Positions 53,144 to 62,906 of a DNA stretch of 64,000 nucleotides are shown here, piece after piece. A program made the translations under genes and the position numbers. The first letter of the stretch is position 1. Each line of letters opens with the position of its first letter. Origin of the DNA: Diatrype stigma. Taxonomy: Eukaryota > Ascomycota > Sordariomycetes > Xylariales > Diatrypaceae. The DNA is taken from the NCBI GenBank assembly GCA_022225965.2, contig JAKJXP020000152.1, positions 1-64,000 of the forward strand, in the 5' to 3' direction. The notes beneath the pieces are model-generated. The model did no database searches. It was not told the DNA's origin and was given only the letters and a program-made list of their open reading frames with translations.

Positions 53144-54186
53144 CTAAGCATTGTTAATCGGACGCTCCATCACATGGACTATGTGCAGGACTGCTGGGAG
53201 AGCCCAGTCGTTGTATATGAAACCCTCTGATCCAGCGGGGACCACGAAGGCGCTATTGGGGCTTGAAACAAACTCTTTTCCCTCCAGCTCAACCTTCACG
53301 TTTCCGGCTGCCACAGTGACAGTCCGCATTGCCGCCTTGGCCTCCACTGGCGTCCTTGTGGCTGGTTGCAACGTCTCGATCTGCAACGCCACGCTGCACT
53401 GTGCGCCCTGGTAGACAGTTTGGATATCCGAACCTCTCAGGGCAATGTTGGCGAAGCCAATTCCGGTGCCCGCTGCATCATGGTCAGTATCATGCCACCA
53501 AGGCCAGGTTTGCATGTTTGGAATCACTTACAGTCTCCTTGCAGTATTCCGGGTCGAATGACCTCCCAGTCATCGAGCTCGCGGTTCTCGGGCACGATGC
53601 CCGCCGCAGGAACAGGCCGAGGGCCAGGACCAGGAGCCTGCTCTAACTCTCGTTCCTGTTCCGCCTCAACACCCGCATCTCCAGGAGCGCGGTCCTCCTC
53701 CGCCACCTCATCGACCACACCTTCAAGACCAGGGCCCTCCCCTGCCGCCTCGCCCATCAGGACGTCACCATCCGCATCTTGGACCATGGGCGCCGGCCGC
53801 TTCATGTGGTGGGAGCACCTCTTCTTCTGCCAATTGTAGATGCAATTGGCACAAGCCTTCTCATCAGACGTCTCCTAGACATCTGTTGGAGGCATAATGC
53901 ACTTGGCGAAAGGGCCTGCTTGACGGCTGCATCTCTTGCACGGGTCCTTGGCCTCCTCACCAGTGAGGAAGATTGCTAGCGCCAAAAGGTTGTAGCCATA
54001 TTTCGAACTGAATGATTTGCCACGAAAGGCGGGGTTGGGCAAATAGTCACGCACCCGTGGGTGCTGCATAACCATAGGCAGGTATGCGTGCCACTGTTGG
54101 CCTTGTTGTGGGAGATCCTCGATGGTCACTTCAGAGACACTTTTCATGTAGTTTGATAGATCCTGTGGTGATCCTGCAGCAGCCAT
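53144..54186 (-). pseudogene. DUF3716-like Cys-cluster plus cupin-like protein, one in-frame TAG
   Basis: Two exons (54186-53532 and 53472-53144) join in frame to 328 codons, but codon 104 (53877-53875) is TAG. The flanks read CKRCSRQAGPFAKCIMPP before it and ACANCIYNWQKKRCS after it. Together they make the C-x2-C-x8-C ... C-x2-C-x8-C cluster that I associate with the fungal DUF3716 family, so the stop cuts the motif in two. An acidic, Pro/Glu-rich linker follows. Exon 2 encodes a cupin-like end (YQGAQCSVALQIETL, EGKEFVSSPNSAFVVPAGSEG, HIVHVMERP). The splice site and frame are intact. The TAG sits in the loop of a perfect-length 8-bp hairpin. This may be a nonsense pseudogene or a gene needing A-to-I editing (TAG read as TGG, Trp). 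The role of the family is unknown. Confidence 0.7.
53865..53885 (-). promoter_or_regulatory. Hairpin presenting the TAG codon in its loop
   Basis: In the mRNA sense, CAGAUGUC pairs with GACGUCUG (eight pairs, one U-G wobble) around a 5-nt loop UAGGA. The A of the in-frame UAG is loop position 2. This is the structural context reported for perithecium-stage A-to-I editing in Fusarium and Neurospora; its use here is inferred. Confidence 0.5.
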
Positions 54187-54342
54187 GATGTCGAGACGTC
54201 TATAATAAACTATGTCGAGGATGGCTTGACCAGAACGTTCAGGGTACGATGGTTTGAGAATGACGCTTTGACGAAGTAGTTATTAGAAAGATAGAGAAGG
54301 ACGGTGGCTGTTGACGATAGGGACCTGGCTAGTAAGAGAGGG

Positions 54343-54607
54343 TCGAAATGTTTGGTTGACTAAGTCCTTGCTGCGACGAGATTTGACTCCAGGGGCGTGT
54401 AGGCACGACGACCGCGAAGATGTTGCGGTAGACTGTGTCGAGAATGGCTGGACCAGAACGATGTAAGGATAAGTGACAGTCGAAATGTTTGATTAACTAA
54501 GTCCTTGCTGCGACAAGATTTGACTCCAAGGACGTATGGGCACGACGACCACAAATATGTTGCAGTAGACTGTATCGAGAATGGCTGGACCAGGACAATG
54601 TAAGGAT
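54343..54607. repeat. Tandem 128-bp direct repeat with G-to-A-biased divergence
   Basis: Copies 54343-54470 and 54480-54607 align without gaps over 128 bp, with a 137-bp period. They differ at 14 positions, 11 of them G in copy 1 and A in copy 2. Partial related sequences lie at about 54210-54246 and 54691-54715, so the array was longer. Confidence 0.8.
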
Positions 54608-55443
54608 AATTGTTTGGAGAGGTATTGGGGAAATTAAAAGGGCGGTGGCTGTGAATGATGGAGAAGTAGTAGCTACGTAGTAAGTGACAGTCAAAATGTT
54701 TGGGTGACTAGGTCCAGGAGGTCGATTGACTTTGTATCATACTTCAGACGAAAATTAGGCAAGAGCACAAGCGTCGAACCCGATAACAATATCTTATCGA
54801 TCAAGCCTACAAAAGCAGGCCTATTAGTACACTGTATTCAAGTACAGAGCATTAACTATTGAGAGTTGAATCATTATCACTTTGGGGTTTGGCCAGTATA
54901 TGGGTAGAATAATCGTAGTAATCATCAACACCTACACAGTGATAACATTTGCATAAGATCATTGGGACGACAGGGTATTCAGACGGAGGCTACCTGCCTA
55001 CCCGGATGGACATCGAAAGGCCAATGGGGTGGGAGTGTTCAGGTCAGGGGAGTCTACCTGGGTAAGTACTTATCTTCTCTGACATCCATCTCGCCTTGCA
55101 CCCATAGATACCCTTGATTGGGGGATTAGCAAACCGCTAAACTCAAAAGGTCTGGGATAAATTGGCGATAAGCAACTAGTCACTGAGGCCTTTCCGTCTG
55201 GGCACGTCTCTCCAGATACATAATTGCGCGTTTCATACAGGTCCTACAGCCTGTTTCGGCTTATACTGGGCTTATATTGGTACAAGTGTCCAACCATCGA
55301 TGAAGGAGTCATGTACTTCAACAGGTTACCGTATTTAAATCCTGTATTAACGTATCATCATAATATAACACCCTCTTAATACTTGGGCTTCTACTCCAAG
55401 ACCCTGAGGTAGGCAAAGCCAAATATATATAGATTTGCCTGTT

Positions 55444-55551
55444 GATGCTGTCGATGCTGTTGATGCTGTCGATGCTGTCGATGCTGTCGATGCTGTCGAT
55501 GCTGTCGATGCTGTCGATGCTGTCGATGCTGTCGATGCTGTCGATGCTGTC
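55444..55551. repeat. 9-bp minisatellite, twelve copies
   Basis: GATGCTGTC is repeated twelve times, with one variant (copy 2 ends in T). It reads through as Asp-Ala-Val on the plus strand and Ile-Asp-Ser on the minus strand, but is not in a gene I can support. Confidence 0.9.
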
Positions 55552-56343
55552 GATATAAATAGTTGTATTTATACACACCTTTCTACAGATCGACAATGTA
55601 AAGAATCTGAGGGGATGGCAGATAGTAAGTATTAATGTGGTGAAAAGCAGCCAATGGCAGCTACGGTGGCTGTCAGGGGATCTGTCGACACAGTGAAAGG
55701 CAGAAGAGAGATACTGTAGTATAGGTAGGAATAAGAATAGCAATAATCCCTTCTCCTCTATTGGAAACCAAGAGGGGCGACAATCCACTCCTTACAGTTG
55801 TGCTGAAATGCAAATACCAGATGGAGGTGGAACTAAACACGCCACTTTCGTCCAATCTCAGAGCTACATTGTGCCCTGTGAAGTACGGAGCATACCTGAG
55901 TGGTTGTAGATACAACTGCTATGCGTATATACTATGCTGAAAGTGTGTACTAGCTAGGTACTATACTCCATGACCATGGTACGAAGAAGAACATGGCATA
56001 TGTAACATATCAAGTAGTATGGTAAATGGAGCAATTGCTTTATTAATACCTAGTAAACCCTTGCCAAGCCCAGGTACATATCCCCCAATTTCGATGTTTT
56101 GTTGACCCTTTCGTCCTCGACAGATTTGTCACTGGGATTTACCCTTGGATATTTGACCAAACCAGGTATTCCAAGGCTAAAAGTTCTCCCAGCCCTTAGC
56201 AGAGTGATGGCGTATCCCTACGAATAAGTACACTTAGATGTTATACGTGCTTAGTACGGTGTAATATTTGCTAAGATGATATATTTTCTCAAGATTGCGT
56301 GTACCTTTGTCGTAGCAGCAGATAACCGCGGTATGGGTATCTT

Positions 56344-56885
56344 CAGGGTGTCGATCCATTCCACCCACTGCCACCAAGGCCTTTGGTGGGTGGATTGCAG
56401 TAACTGCAACCAGCCCCTTGGATTTGGTGGATGGAAGTGGCGCCACTGCCACCAAGTTGCATCAAAATGGCAGTAATTGCAGTACTTCCAGAATGAAGTC
56501 AAATAAGGGTGCATAATACATAAGATAGATTTTTGGTATTTATGTGCGTATGCCAGCGCGTACGACGCATATTTAAAGCCAAACCACCTAATCTGACTAT
56601 CAGCCTGAATATCCGACCAGACTGAAAATTCGACCCATACCTGAAGGCTGGAAGTCCGACCTTTATTTTTACTTTTGACCCCTATTAGTCCATTATGGCG
56701 GTATATATTAGCCACGAATCACCAGCCACTACAACGTGCCACCAGTTTCGCAGTTGATGGAAGTTATCGTGGAATGGATGGCAGGTTGCGTAACTTCAAG
56801 AAAGCCCGAATACATGGATTGCAAGGGGTGGCGGTCCACCAAAGTGGCCACCAAGTTGCAGTTGGTAAAGCGGCTTGACACCCTG
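56344..56885. mobile_element. Non-autonomous hAT-like element with 8-bp target site duplication
   Basis: This 542-bp segment begins CAGGGTGTCGATCC and ends with the inverted form GGCTTGACACCCTG. The terminal inverted repeats share 9 perfect bases and 12 of the first 14. Exactly GGTATCTT flanks it on both sides (56336-56343 and 56886-56893), a perfect 8-bp target site duplication. Eight-base duplications and CAGGG-type ends are typical of the hAT superfamily. The interior has no coding capacity but many GGTGG/CCACC and TTGCAGT-like subterminal motifs, as hAT transposase-binding regions have. It is therefore a MITE-like passenger that would need a transposase from elsewhere. Confidence 0.8.
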
Positions 56886-58202
56886 GGTATCTTTATCTTT
56901 ACCTCACGCACAATTCGTTCATTTGACTTGGGTACTTACTTTTCCTTATCATAAGATCCTTGATCTTGATTGTATCATATTGGGATAGGAGGGAAATGAT
57001 GGACTTGACAGAGAGATAGCCATGTAAACATGGGAGGGTGCATTGTGCAGCTAGTTATTGTTCAGGAGGTAGCTCAGGGGATAGCTACATCCTGACCAGC
57101 TCGGTCCAGCTCGCCTTGGGACTAGAGGCGATATTTACCAGAAGTATGGAACAAGCTGAATATCTCCTACCACCTGTAGGAGGCAATTGTAGGGAGGTTT
57201 ATTCAACGTACGTTGTTAAGGTTATACCTACTGGGCCTGACAGAGTATGAACATTGAGTTACAAATTGTGAGCCTATATATATCATGAACATGGCAGTGC
57301 GACTACTAGCCTACTAGGTTACCATACTTCCCCAGCCTATCTTAATGGTTCTCTCATGATACTAGACAATTCCGATTCTTTTTTGTACCTATGGGTTATT
57401 AGTACCCATGCCCCTGCATACAATGAGCCTGGGTCTCGAATTTTATCTTGAATATGCTTGCATAATAGCCGGGGGTTACCAGGCGCTTACGGCCCATGAA
57501 GCTGTACTAGTTTTTATTTCCTCTTCCGGGCAGTGAGATCCAAAGAGGAAGGATACCAACTCGCCTCGTATTTGTTGTTTAGACATCTAGTAGCCTCTCA
57601 TTACCTCCTATCGCGGCCATCTTATCCTCCATGCTATCTCAGTATTTCTTTACACAGCCAGTGGCTTTATGCCAGAAGTTTGATGTTATATCCCCACATC
57701 GTATCCCACCCTGATAAAAGGTTTTCTGTACACACGACAGTGGCTACTGTATACATTCATGCTGGAAACTTCACTAGATTAATTATGGGTTAAGCAAAAA
57801 TGGACAAGTGGCTACCTAATGAACCAGCATCAAGAAACCTTCGGGAGGCGAGCCATACCAAGAACAAGATTGCCGGTTACTTGCTCAAAGTCATTTGTGA
57901 GGAATAGCAGGTCAAAAGCAGTTGTATCTATGAAATATATGCCCCGAATGTTGATTCAGTGCTTTCCATGTCATCGATGTCACCGAAGAAGTTTAGCCGG
58001 CTGTACAATACAAGATGCATTGTAAGGTTGCATTCGGTTAGCAGAAGGGACTATATAACCCCATGTCTGATCTCAGCTACGAAGGAAGTATTTTCTCTGA
58101 AGGACTTTTTTCGTCCACCTCTTCTTCCTTCCATCTGGCAGCCCTGAACGAGAACAAATATAGAATTTTCCAACCCGAAGAATCCAAGCCAATCTTTCTG
58201 CA

Positions 58203-58589
58203 ATGCGCTGCGCTACCCTCCTCTCTGCCTACATAGCCGCCGCTTTTCTTCCCGGAGTGACACTGGCAGATTTCGGGCAGGACTGCAAACCTGCCTGCCA
58301 GCCTCCCGAGGAGTGCACCTGGCACTGCAAGTACGACTGCGGCCCGACGCTCGACGAGACGGTCTGCACGGCCTGCATCTACCTCACGATCGAGGGCAGC
58401 CACTGCACATCGCTGAAGATCGACGGGAGCGACAAGATCGGTAAGGAGATGTGCGACGCCTGCTGGAGCAAGTGCCACAACTCGAACGAGGACATTTGCA
58501 CAAGTTACCCAGTGCCGACGGCGACGGCGACGGCAACAGCTACTGGTTTGCCCCGAGCCAGTGGGTTCATGAGGGACATATTTTCTTGA
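58203..58589 (+). CDS. Small secreted cysteine-rich protein (effector-like)
   Basis: A single-exon gene of 128 aa. Residues 1-22 (MRCATLLSAYIAAAFLPGVT, then LA) are a signal peptide. The mature part holds 12 cysteines, an even number consistent with six disulfides: CKPACQPPEECTWHCKYDC, VCTAC, HC, MCDACWSKCH and DIC. A Thr/Ala dipeptide run (ATATATATG) and a short tail follow. Fungal proteins of this size and cysteine content are often secreted effectors or antimicrobial/adhesive proteins, but no family is recognised. The neighbouring region is repeat-rich and gene-poor, which is where effector-like genes are often found. The start is fixed by the signal peptide. Confidence 0.7.
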   Translation: MRCATLLSAYIAAAFLPGVTLADFGQDCKPACQPPEECTWHCKYDCGPTLDETVCTACIYLTIEGSHCTSLKIDGSDKIGKEMCDACWSKCHNSNEDICTSYPVPTATATATATGLPRASGFMRDIFS

Positions 58590-59361
58590 TGGGCTTCAGG
58601 GTCAATCCCATGGATACGCTGTCTAGTTCTGCAGTGAGGACACACGGGGGCTTACGTCGGATGGAGGAGATGGAGGGCTGTTGGCGCCAGGAATCAAGTC
58701 ACCAGAACTATATTCTTTGCACAACTTTGAAGGCAAGATGGGGACACCCTTCCACGAAGCATATGCTCAGTTCAACCTGTATACTTGCCGGCACATTACG
58801 TTATGCCATGGCCAGGATGAGACCGGTGTATTGCTCGATATATTATTTTATAAGTCGCTGGCATAGTAAATGCGGAAGCTCTAGTCGTAATGGCTTAACT
58901 ATAGCTAGTTTGAAGATGTAACCCAGGGAAATATTTGCATGACTACCCTTTTATGCTGTTGAGAATCCCAACGAAGTTGCCTATTACGATGAATCCAGGC
59001 GGCCGATTACGGTATAACAAGGACTGTTTGGTCGATCCCTTGCCCCTCGCCGGTCGAAAGCCGAATCTTTGCTAGAGATAGTGTTGGCCAGTCGGCCGGC
59101 TATTAGATCCACAACGGCACCACTTCATCGGCATGAAAGGTATAGCCAACCGCGGGCGTGGGCCAGGATGTTTCCCGCGGCGAACTTCCAAAGCGAACGG
59201 AAGGCAGATGGTAATAGCTCCGAGGATGATCTCGTACTAGTAGACACGATATATTTCCGATTCATATCAGACTCGCCATTGGGGTTTCTGTAGTCTATCA
59301 ACTCCCTCAGTTTTCTTCCCTTTAGCTACCTATTTCACTGTTCGATATTAGATACTTGACC
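58590..59361. other. Intergenic region
   Basis: 772 bp between two plus-strand genes. It must contain the promoter of the decarboxylase-like gene. Nothing else stands out. Confidence 0.5.
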
Positions 59362-60774
59362 ATGGCACCTAGAGTTCCTGACCAAGTACCCAGCGATGCA
59401 ACGCCTACGGCCAGCAAGGCCGACGCTGCACCGACTCTCTACCAAGATGTCGACGAGGAGGCCCTGAGGGAAAAGACCTCCAGGCACCTCCTGTACTACG
59501 GCACCGCCTTCAACAAGGACGTGATATGCGGCGCCAAGGGCCTCTACATCTACACGGCGTCGGGGCGCAAGATCCTGGACTGGACATCGGGGCAGATGTC
59601 GTGCCTCCTCGGCCACGGGCACCCGGAGGTAGTCCGGACGATCGCCGACCACGCCGCCAGCCTCGACCACCTCTTCTCCGGCATGGTGTCGCCGCCCGTG
59701 GTATCGCTCGGGGCCCGGCTCTGCAGCCTGCTGCCGCCAGGCCTCGACAAGGCCTTCTTCCTGTCGACGGGGGGCGAGAGCAACGAGGCGGCCATCAAGA
59801 TGGCCAAGGTGTTCACGGGCCGGTTCGAGATCGTCGGCCTGGGCGGCAGCTGGCACGGCGTCACGGCCCAGGCCCTGGGCACGCAGTACCACTTCGGCCG
59901 CAGGGGCCAGGGCCCGCTCGTGCCGGGCATGCACATGCTGCCGCCGCCGAACGCGTACCGGTCGGTGTTCCGCGCGCCCGACGGGTCGTACGACTGGGAG
60001 GCGGAGCTGGACCACGGCTGGCGCATGATCGACATGGCGTCGTGCGGGTCCCTGGCCGCCTGCATCGTCGAGCCCATCCAGTCGTCCGCCGGCATGCACG
60101 TGCTGCCGCCCGGGTACCTGCGGGCGCTGAAGGCGCACTGCGAGCGCCGGGGCATGCTGCTGATCGCCGACGAGGCGCAGACCGGCGTGGGGCGCTGCGG
60201 GGACCTGGTGGCGATCCTGCGCGAGGGCGTCACGCCCGACATCCTGACGCTGAGCAAGACGCTGGGGAACGGCCTGCCGCTGAGCGCCGTGGTCACGAGC
60301 GCCGCGGTCGAGAGGGTCTGCGTCGAGCGCGACTACTGCTTCTACACGACGCACGTCAACGACCCCCTGCCCGCCGCCGTGGGCGACAAGGTCCTCGAGA
60401 TTGTCGTTCGGGACGGCCTCGTGGCCCGGTCCCGCGAGCTCGGGCGCGTGCTCCACGCCGGCCTCCGGAAGCTCGAGAGCAGGTACGGCTGCATCGGCGA
60501 CGTCCGGGGCCGCGGCCTGATGGCCGGCGTGGAGATCGTGGCGGACCGGACCTCCAAGGTGCCGGACCTGGATACGGCGAAGCGGATCGGCGATCGCGCG
60601 TACGAGCTGGGCGTCTGGGCCAACCTGAGCAGTCATCCGAGCTTCGGCGGGACGTTCCGGATCGCGCCTCCGATCACGATCACGCGGGAGCAGCTGGAAC
60701 TGGGACTTCAGATCTTGGAAGAAGCATTTGCGACGACACCAGGCTCTCAGCCATTGTATTTGTCAGGGACATAA
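59362..60774 (+). CDS. 2,2-dialkylglycine decarboxylase-like class III aminotransferase
   Basis: A single, intronless 470-aa frame. I start at the ATG at 59362 (context ACCATGG). Fold-type I PLP enzyme landmarks are clear: SGQMSCLLGHGHPEV with the DGD-type Gln (residue 78), LSTGGESNEAAIKMAK, SWHGVTAQALGT, LIADEAQTGVGRCGD with the PLP-binding Asp, the Schiff-base Lys (residue 299) in TLSKTLGNGLP, YTTHVNDPLPAAVG, and GDVRGRGLMAGVEI. These match bacterial dialkylglycine decarboxylase closely, more than GABA or ornithine aminotransferases. That enzyme decarboxylates 2,2-dialkylglycines and passes the amino group to pyruvate. Fungal homologues are not well studied; the substrate is inferred. The gene is strongly GC-rich next to AT-richer flanks. 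No targeting signal is evident. It is convergent with bL27m. Confidence 0.88.
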   Translation: MAPRVPDQVPSDATPTASKADAAPTLYQDVDEEALREKTSRHLLYYGTAFNKDVICGAKGLYIYTASGRKILDWTSGQMSCLLGHGHPEVVRTIADHAASLDHLFSGMVSPPVVSLGARLCSLLPPGLDKAFFLSTGGESNEAAIKMAKVFTGRFEIVGLGGSWHGVTAQALGTQYHFGRRGQGPLVPGMHMLPPPNAYRSVFRAPDGSYDWEAELDHGWRMIDMASCGSLAACIVEPIQSSAGMHVLPPGYLRALKAHCERRGMLLIADEAQTGVGRCGDLVAILREGVTPDILTLSKTLGNGLPLSAVVTSAAVERVCVERDYCFYTTHVNDPLPAAVGDKVLEIVVRDGLVARSRELGRVLHAGLRKLESRYGCIGDVRGRGLMAGVEIVADRTSKVPDLDTAKRIGDRAYELGVWANLSSHPSFGGTFRIAPPITITREQLELGLQILEEAFATTPGSQPLYLSGT

Positions 60775-61235
60775 CGTCAAACCCCAACATGATAGGGGGC
60801 TTTCTATGCTTGAAGATAGAGTCAGTGTGGCAGTGAATAAGTCATGGGTGGTGTTGAGCTACCCCTGATCATGTGTAAAACTAGACCTTACATTTTCCGT
60901 TTCGTATCTGTTGAAATAACACTGGCATTCTCCTTCCCATTTCTTCTCACATCACATCCCCAAAGCTTCTCCCTATCTCATGCATTATTTCACGAACTTC
61001 AATACGTAACATTTTTCTCATGTGATACTTATGTACATTTCTCAGACGATGAGGAATATGTGGTGGAGGATCGATCAGCTTGTATATGCCAGTTGCTAGG
61101 TAGGTAGTTTTACAAAAATATCAAGTGCAGATAGCCTGGTCGACCTCCGTCCCCCATACCCTCTCGTACGTTGTTCCTTGCTTGTTGGCATCCGATCCAA
61201 GGAAACCAATGCCCTCGGACATCAGGTCACGTCAC
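60775..61235. other. Convergent intergenic region
   Basis: 461 bp between the 3' ends of the decarboxylase-like gene and the bL27m gene. It is AT-rich and must hold both terminators. Confidence 0.5.
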
Positions 61236-62320
61236 TCACACCTCCCTCTTGGGCGGCGACGGCGGCGGGGGCGGCATCTCAGCACCCTTGGGGCTGCTGG
61301 CCTGGGCGTGTGCCTTGTTGGCCTTAGCCGCCTCCTCGGCCTTCTCGGCGCGGCGGCGCTGGATGTAGTCGCGCATCTTGCGGGCGCGGGCGGCGCGCTG
61401 GGCGTCGAGGGCCTCCTTGCGGCGGGCGATCTTCTCCTCGCGCTCGGCGCGCATCTCCTTGGAGATGGCCTTGACCTTGCGGCGGCGGTGGCGCATGGCG
61501 ACGCGGCGGCTGCCCAGCTTGCGCTTCTCGGTCCGCACCAGCGTGCCGAGCCGCCAGTTCTCCTCGCGGTACGCGTACGACGACCCGCCCACCGCGCCCG
61601 CCGCCGCGCCGTCCAGCTTCAGGATCCGCACGTCGCGCGGGTGCGGCTTGCGCGACTTCTCGAGCCCCAGCCGCACCACCTGCGTCGGGATCCCCGACGG
61701 CGAGATCGTCGGCTCCGGCACCGGCGCCTGGATCGGCGACGCCGTCATGTTCAGCTTCCGCTTGCGCGCCGCGTGCCGCGGGTAGGGGAGCACGTCGGAC
61801 TTGTTGAACACCACGCCGATGTACTGCCGCTTCGGGTGCCGCGCGGGGTCCCGGTAGTACTTGACGTAGCCCGTGGTCAGCGCGAAGATGGTGTGGTCCC
61901 GCCCCATGCCGCAGTTCTCGCCTGGGTGCCAGACCGAGCCGCGCTGCTTGTAGATGATGTTGCCGGGGATCACGTAGGAGTCTGTATTTTCCCCTTCCTG
62001 TTAGCTAGCTATCCCATCTTATATGGGGACAGTTGGCCGGGTGGACGGCTGGGTGTTTGGACGGGTAACATACCGCCTGACTTCTTTGCGCCCAGTTTCT
62101 TCGGTATCGTGCTCGTGTCTCGTATTTTGTATGCTCCCTGGGACTTGACACTGGCATAACGACGACCCTCGACGGCAGCGTTGCTACCAGCTCCTATCCG
62201 CAGCACCCCCAGCGCCTCCTGCAGTTGTCCGATTGTCATCGTTGTGGTGGCCGTGGTTGACCTTCTCGCTAAGCCGGAAGCAGCGGCCACTAGGGGCCGC
62301 TGCAATTGGGTGATCCGCAT
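61236..62320 (-). CDS. Mitochondrial large ribosomal subunit protein bL27m
   Basis: Two exons (62320-62074 and 61981-61236) join in frame to 330 aa. The N-terminus ([20 protein letters not shown]) is a basic mitochondrial presequence. The bL27 core spans the intron: [27 protein letters not shown], then [19 protein letters not shown] and TGYVKYY. The long C-terminal extension (about 200 residues) is fungal-specific: a middle part with [19 protein letters not shown] and [20 protein letters not shown], then a charged helix rich in Arg, Lys and Glu and a Pro-rich end. bL27 lies near the peptidyl-transferase centre of the ribosome. The protein corresponds to yeast MRP7. It is divergent from LCL2. 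Confidence 0.92.
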
Positions 62321-62906
62321 CGTCGGCAATCAGCGTCGGGGTTGTGGTGAAGCAAGTCCCTCCAACAAGTGCCTGTCCTCCTCCTCTTGAGCTTATGAAA
62401 TCGGCTGGTGCAGGTGTTGAACCGGAGAAGCTCGGGGCCGGTATCCAAAATTTCCGCTTAGTCATTCGACCATGTGGCTGCCTACATACATGTATGTATG
62501 ATACCCTTTGAGCTTCTGTATGTATGTGCGATAAGCTGTGGAATGGAGGCCGGAGGTCACTACGTAGAACGATAAGAGCTTCCAACTAAGGCCACGATAA
62601 CGATACTTATTTAAAGATAAGCAGCCACCTGGAACTTCAAAGTTGCCAGCAATGCAAGTGCCCGGGCAGCATCATCACCAGCCCTAATTAGGTAATTGCT
62701 ACATACCTACTTAGAGGTACCCAGATATATTGGATGTCAATTGACGGGACTTCCATTAACTGGCTTTCCTGACTGGCGCAGTAATTACCTTCTCACCTTT
62801 AACTTTGTGAGCACTTCACCTCACCGATCGGACTAAATGATCCATTGATTGCCGCCGCGGGCTAGTTATTTATATCGTACGCTCTCCTAACTTCAGACGA
62901 GGAATA
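62321..62906. promoter_or_regulatory. Divergent promoter region, bL27m / LCL2
   Basis: A 586-bp gap between two divergent start codons. It must contain both promoters. A CATACATGTATGTATG dyad lies near 62484-62500. No TATA box is clear. Confidence 0.4.

Larger units (their letters stand above)
54187..58202. other. Repeat-rich, gene-free region
   Basis: About 4 kb without a supportable gene. It contains diverged direct repeats (54188-54715), a 12-copy minisatellite (55444-55551) and a hAT-like element (56344-56885), each annotated separately. The remaining DNA (for example 54720-55440 and 56950-58200) shows nothing I can name. Confidence 0.6.

Noticed and set aside
53875..53905. A possible intron that would remove the DUF3716-like gene's TAG
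   Set aside because: GT..AG pairs ending at this TAG are under 30 nt and would delete part of the cysteine cluster. No plausible branch site is present.
55318..55788. A 156-aa minus-strand frame containing an Ile-Asp-Ser repeat
   Set aside because: It exists only because the 9-bp minisatellite has no stops in this frame. The flanks show no domain, and the opposite strand is equally open.
59335..60636. A 433-aa antisense frame under the decarboxylase-like gene
   Set aside because: High GC at third codon positions keeps the complementary strand open. The composition is Arg/Ala/His-rich with no motif, while the plus strand encodes a complete known enzyme.
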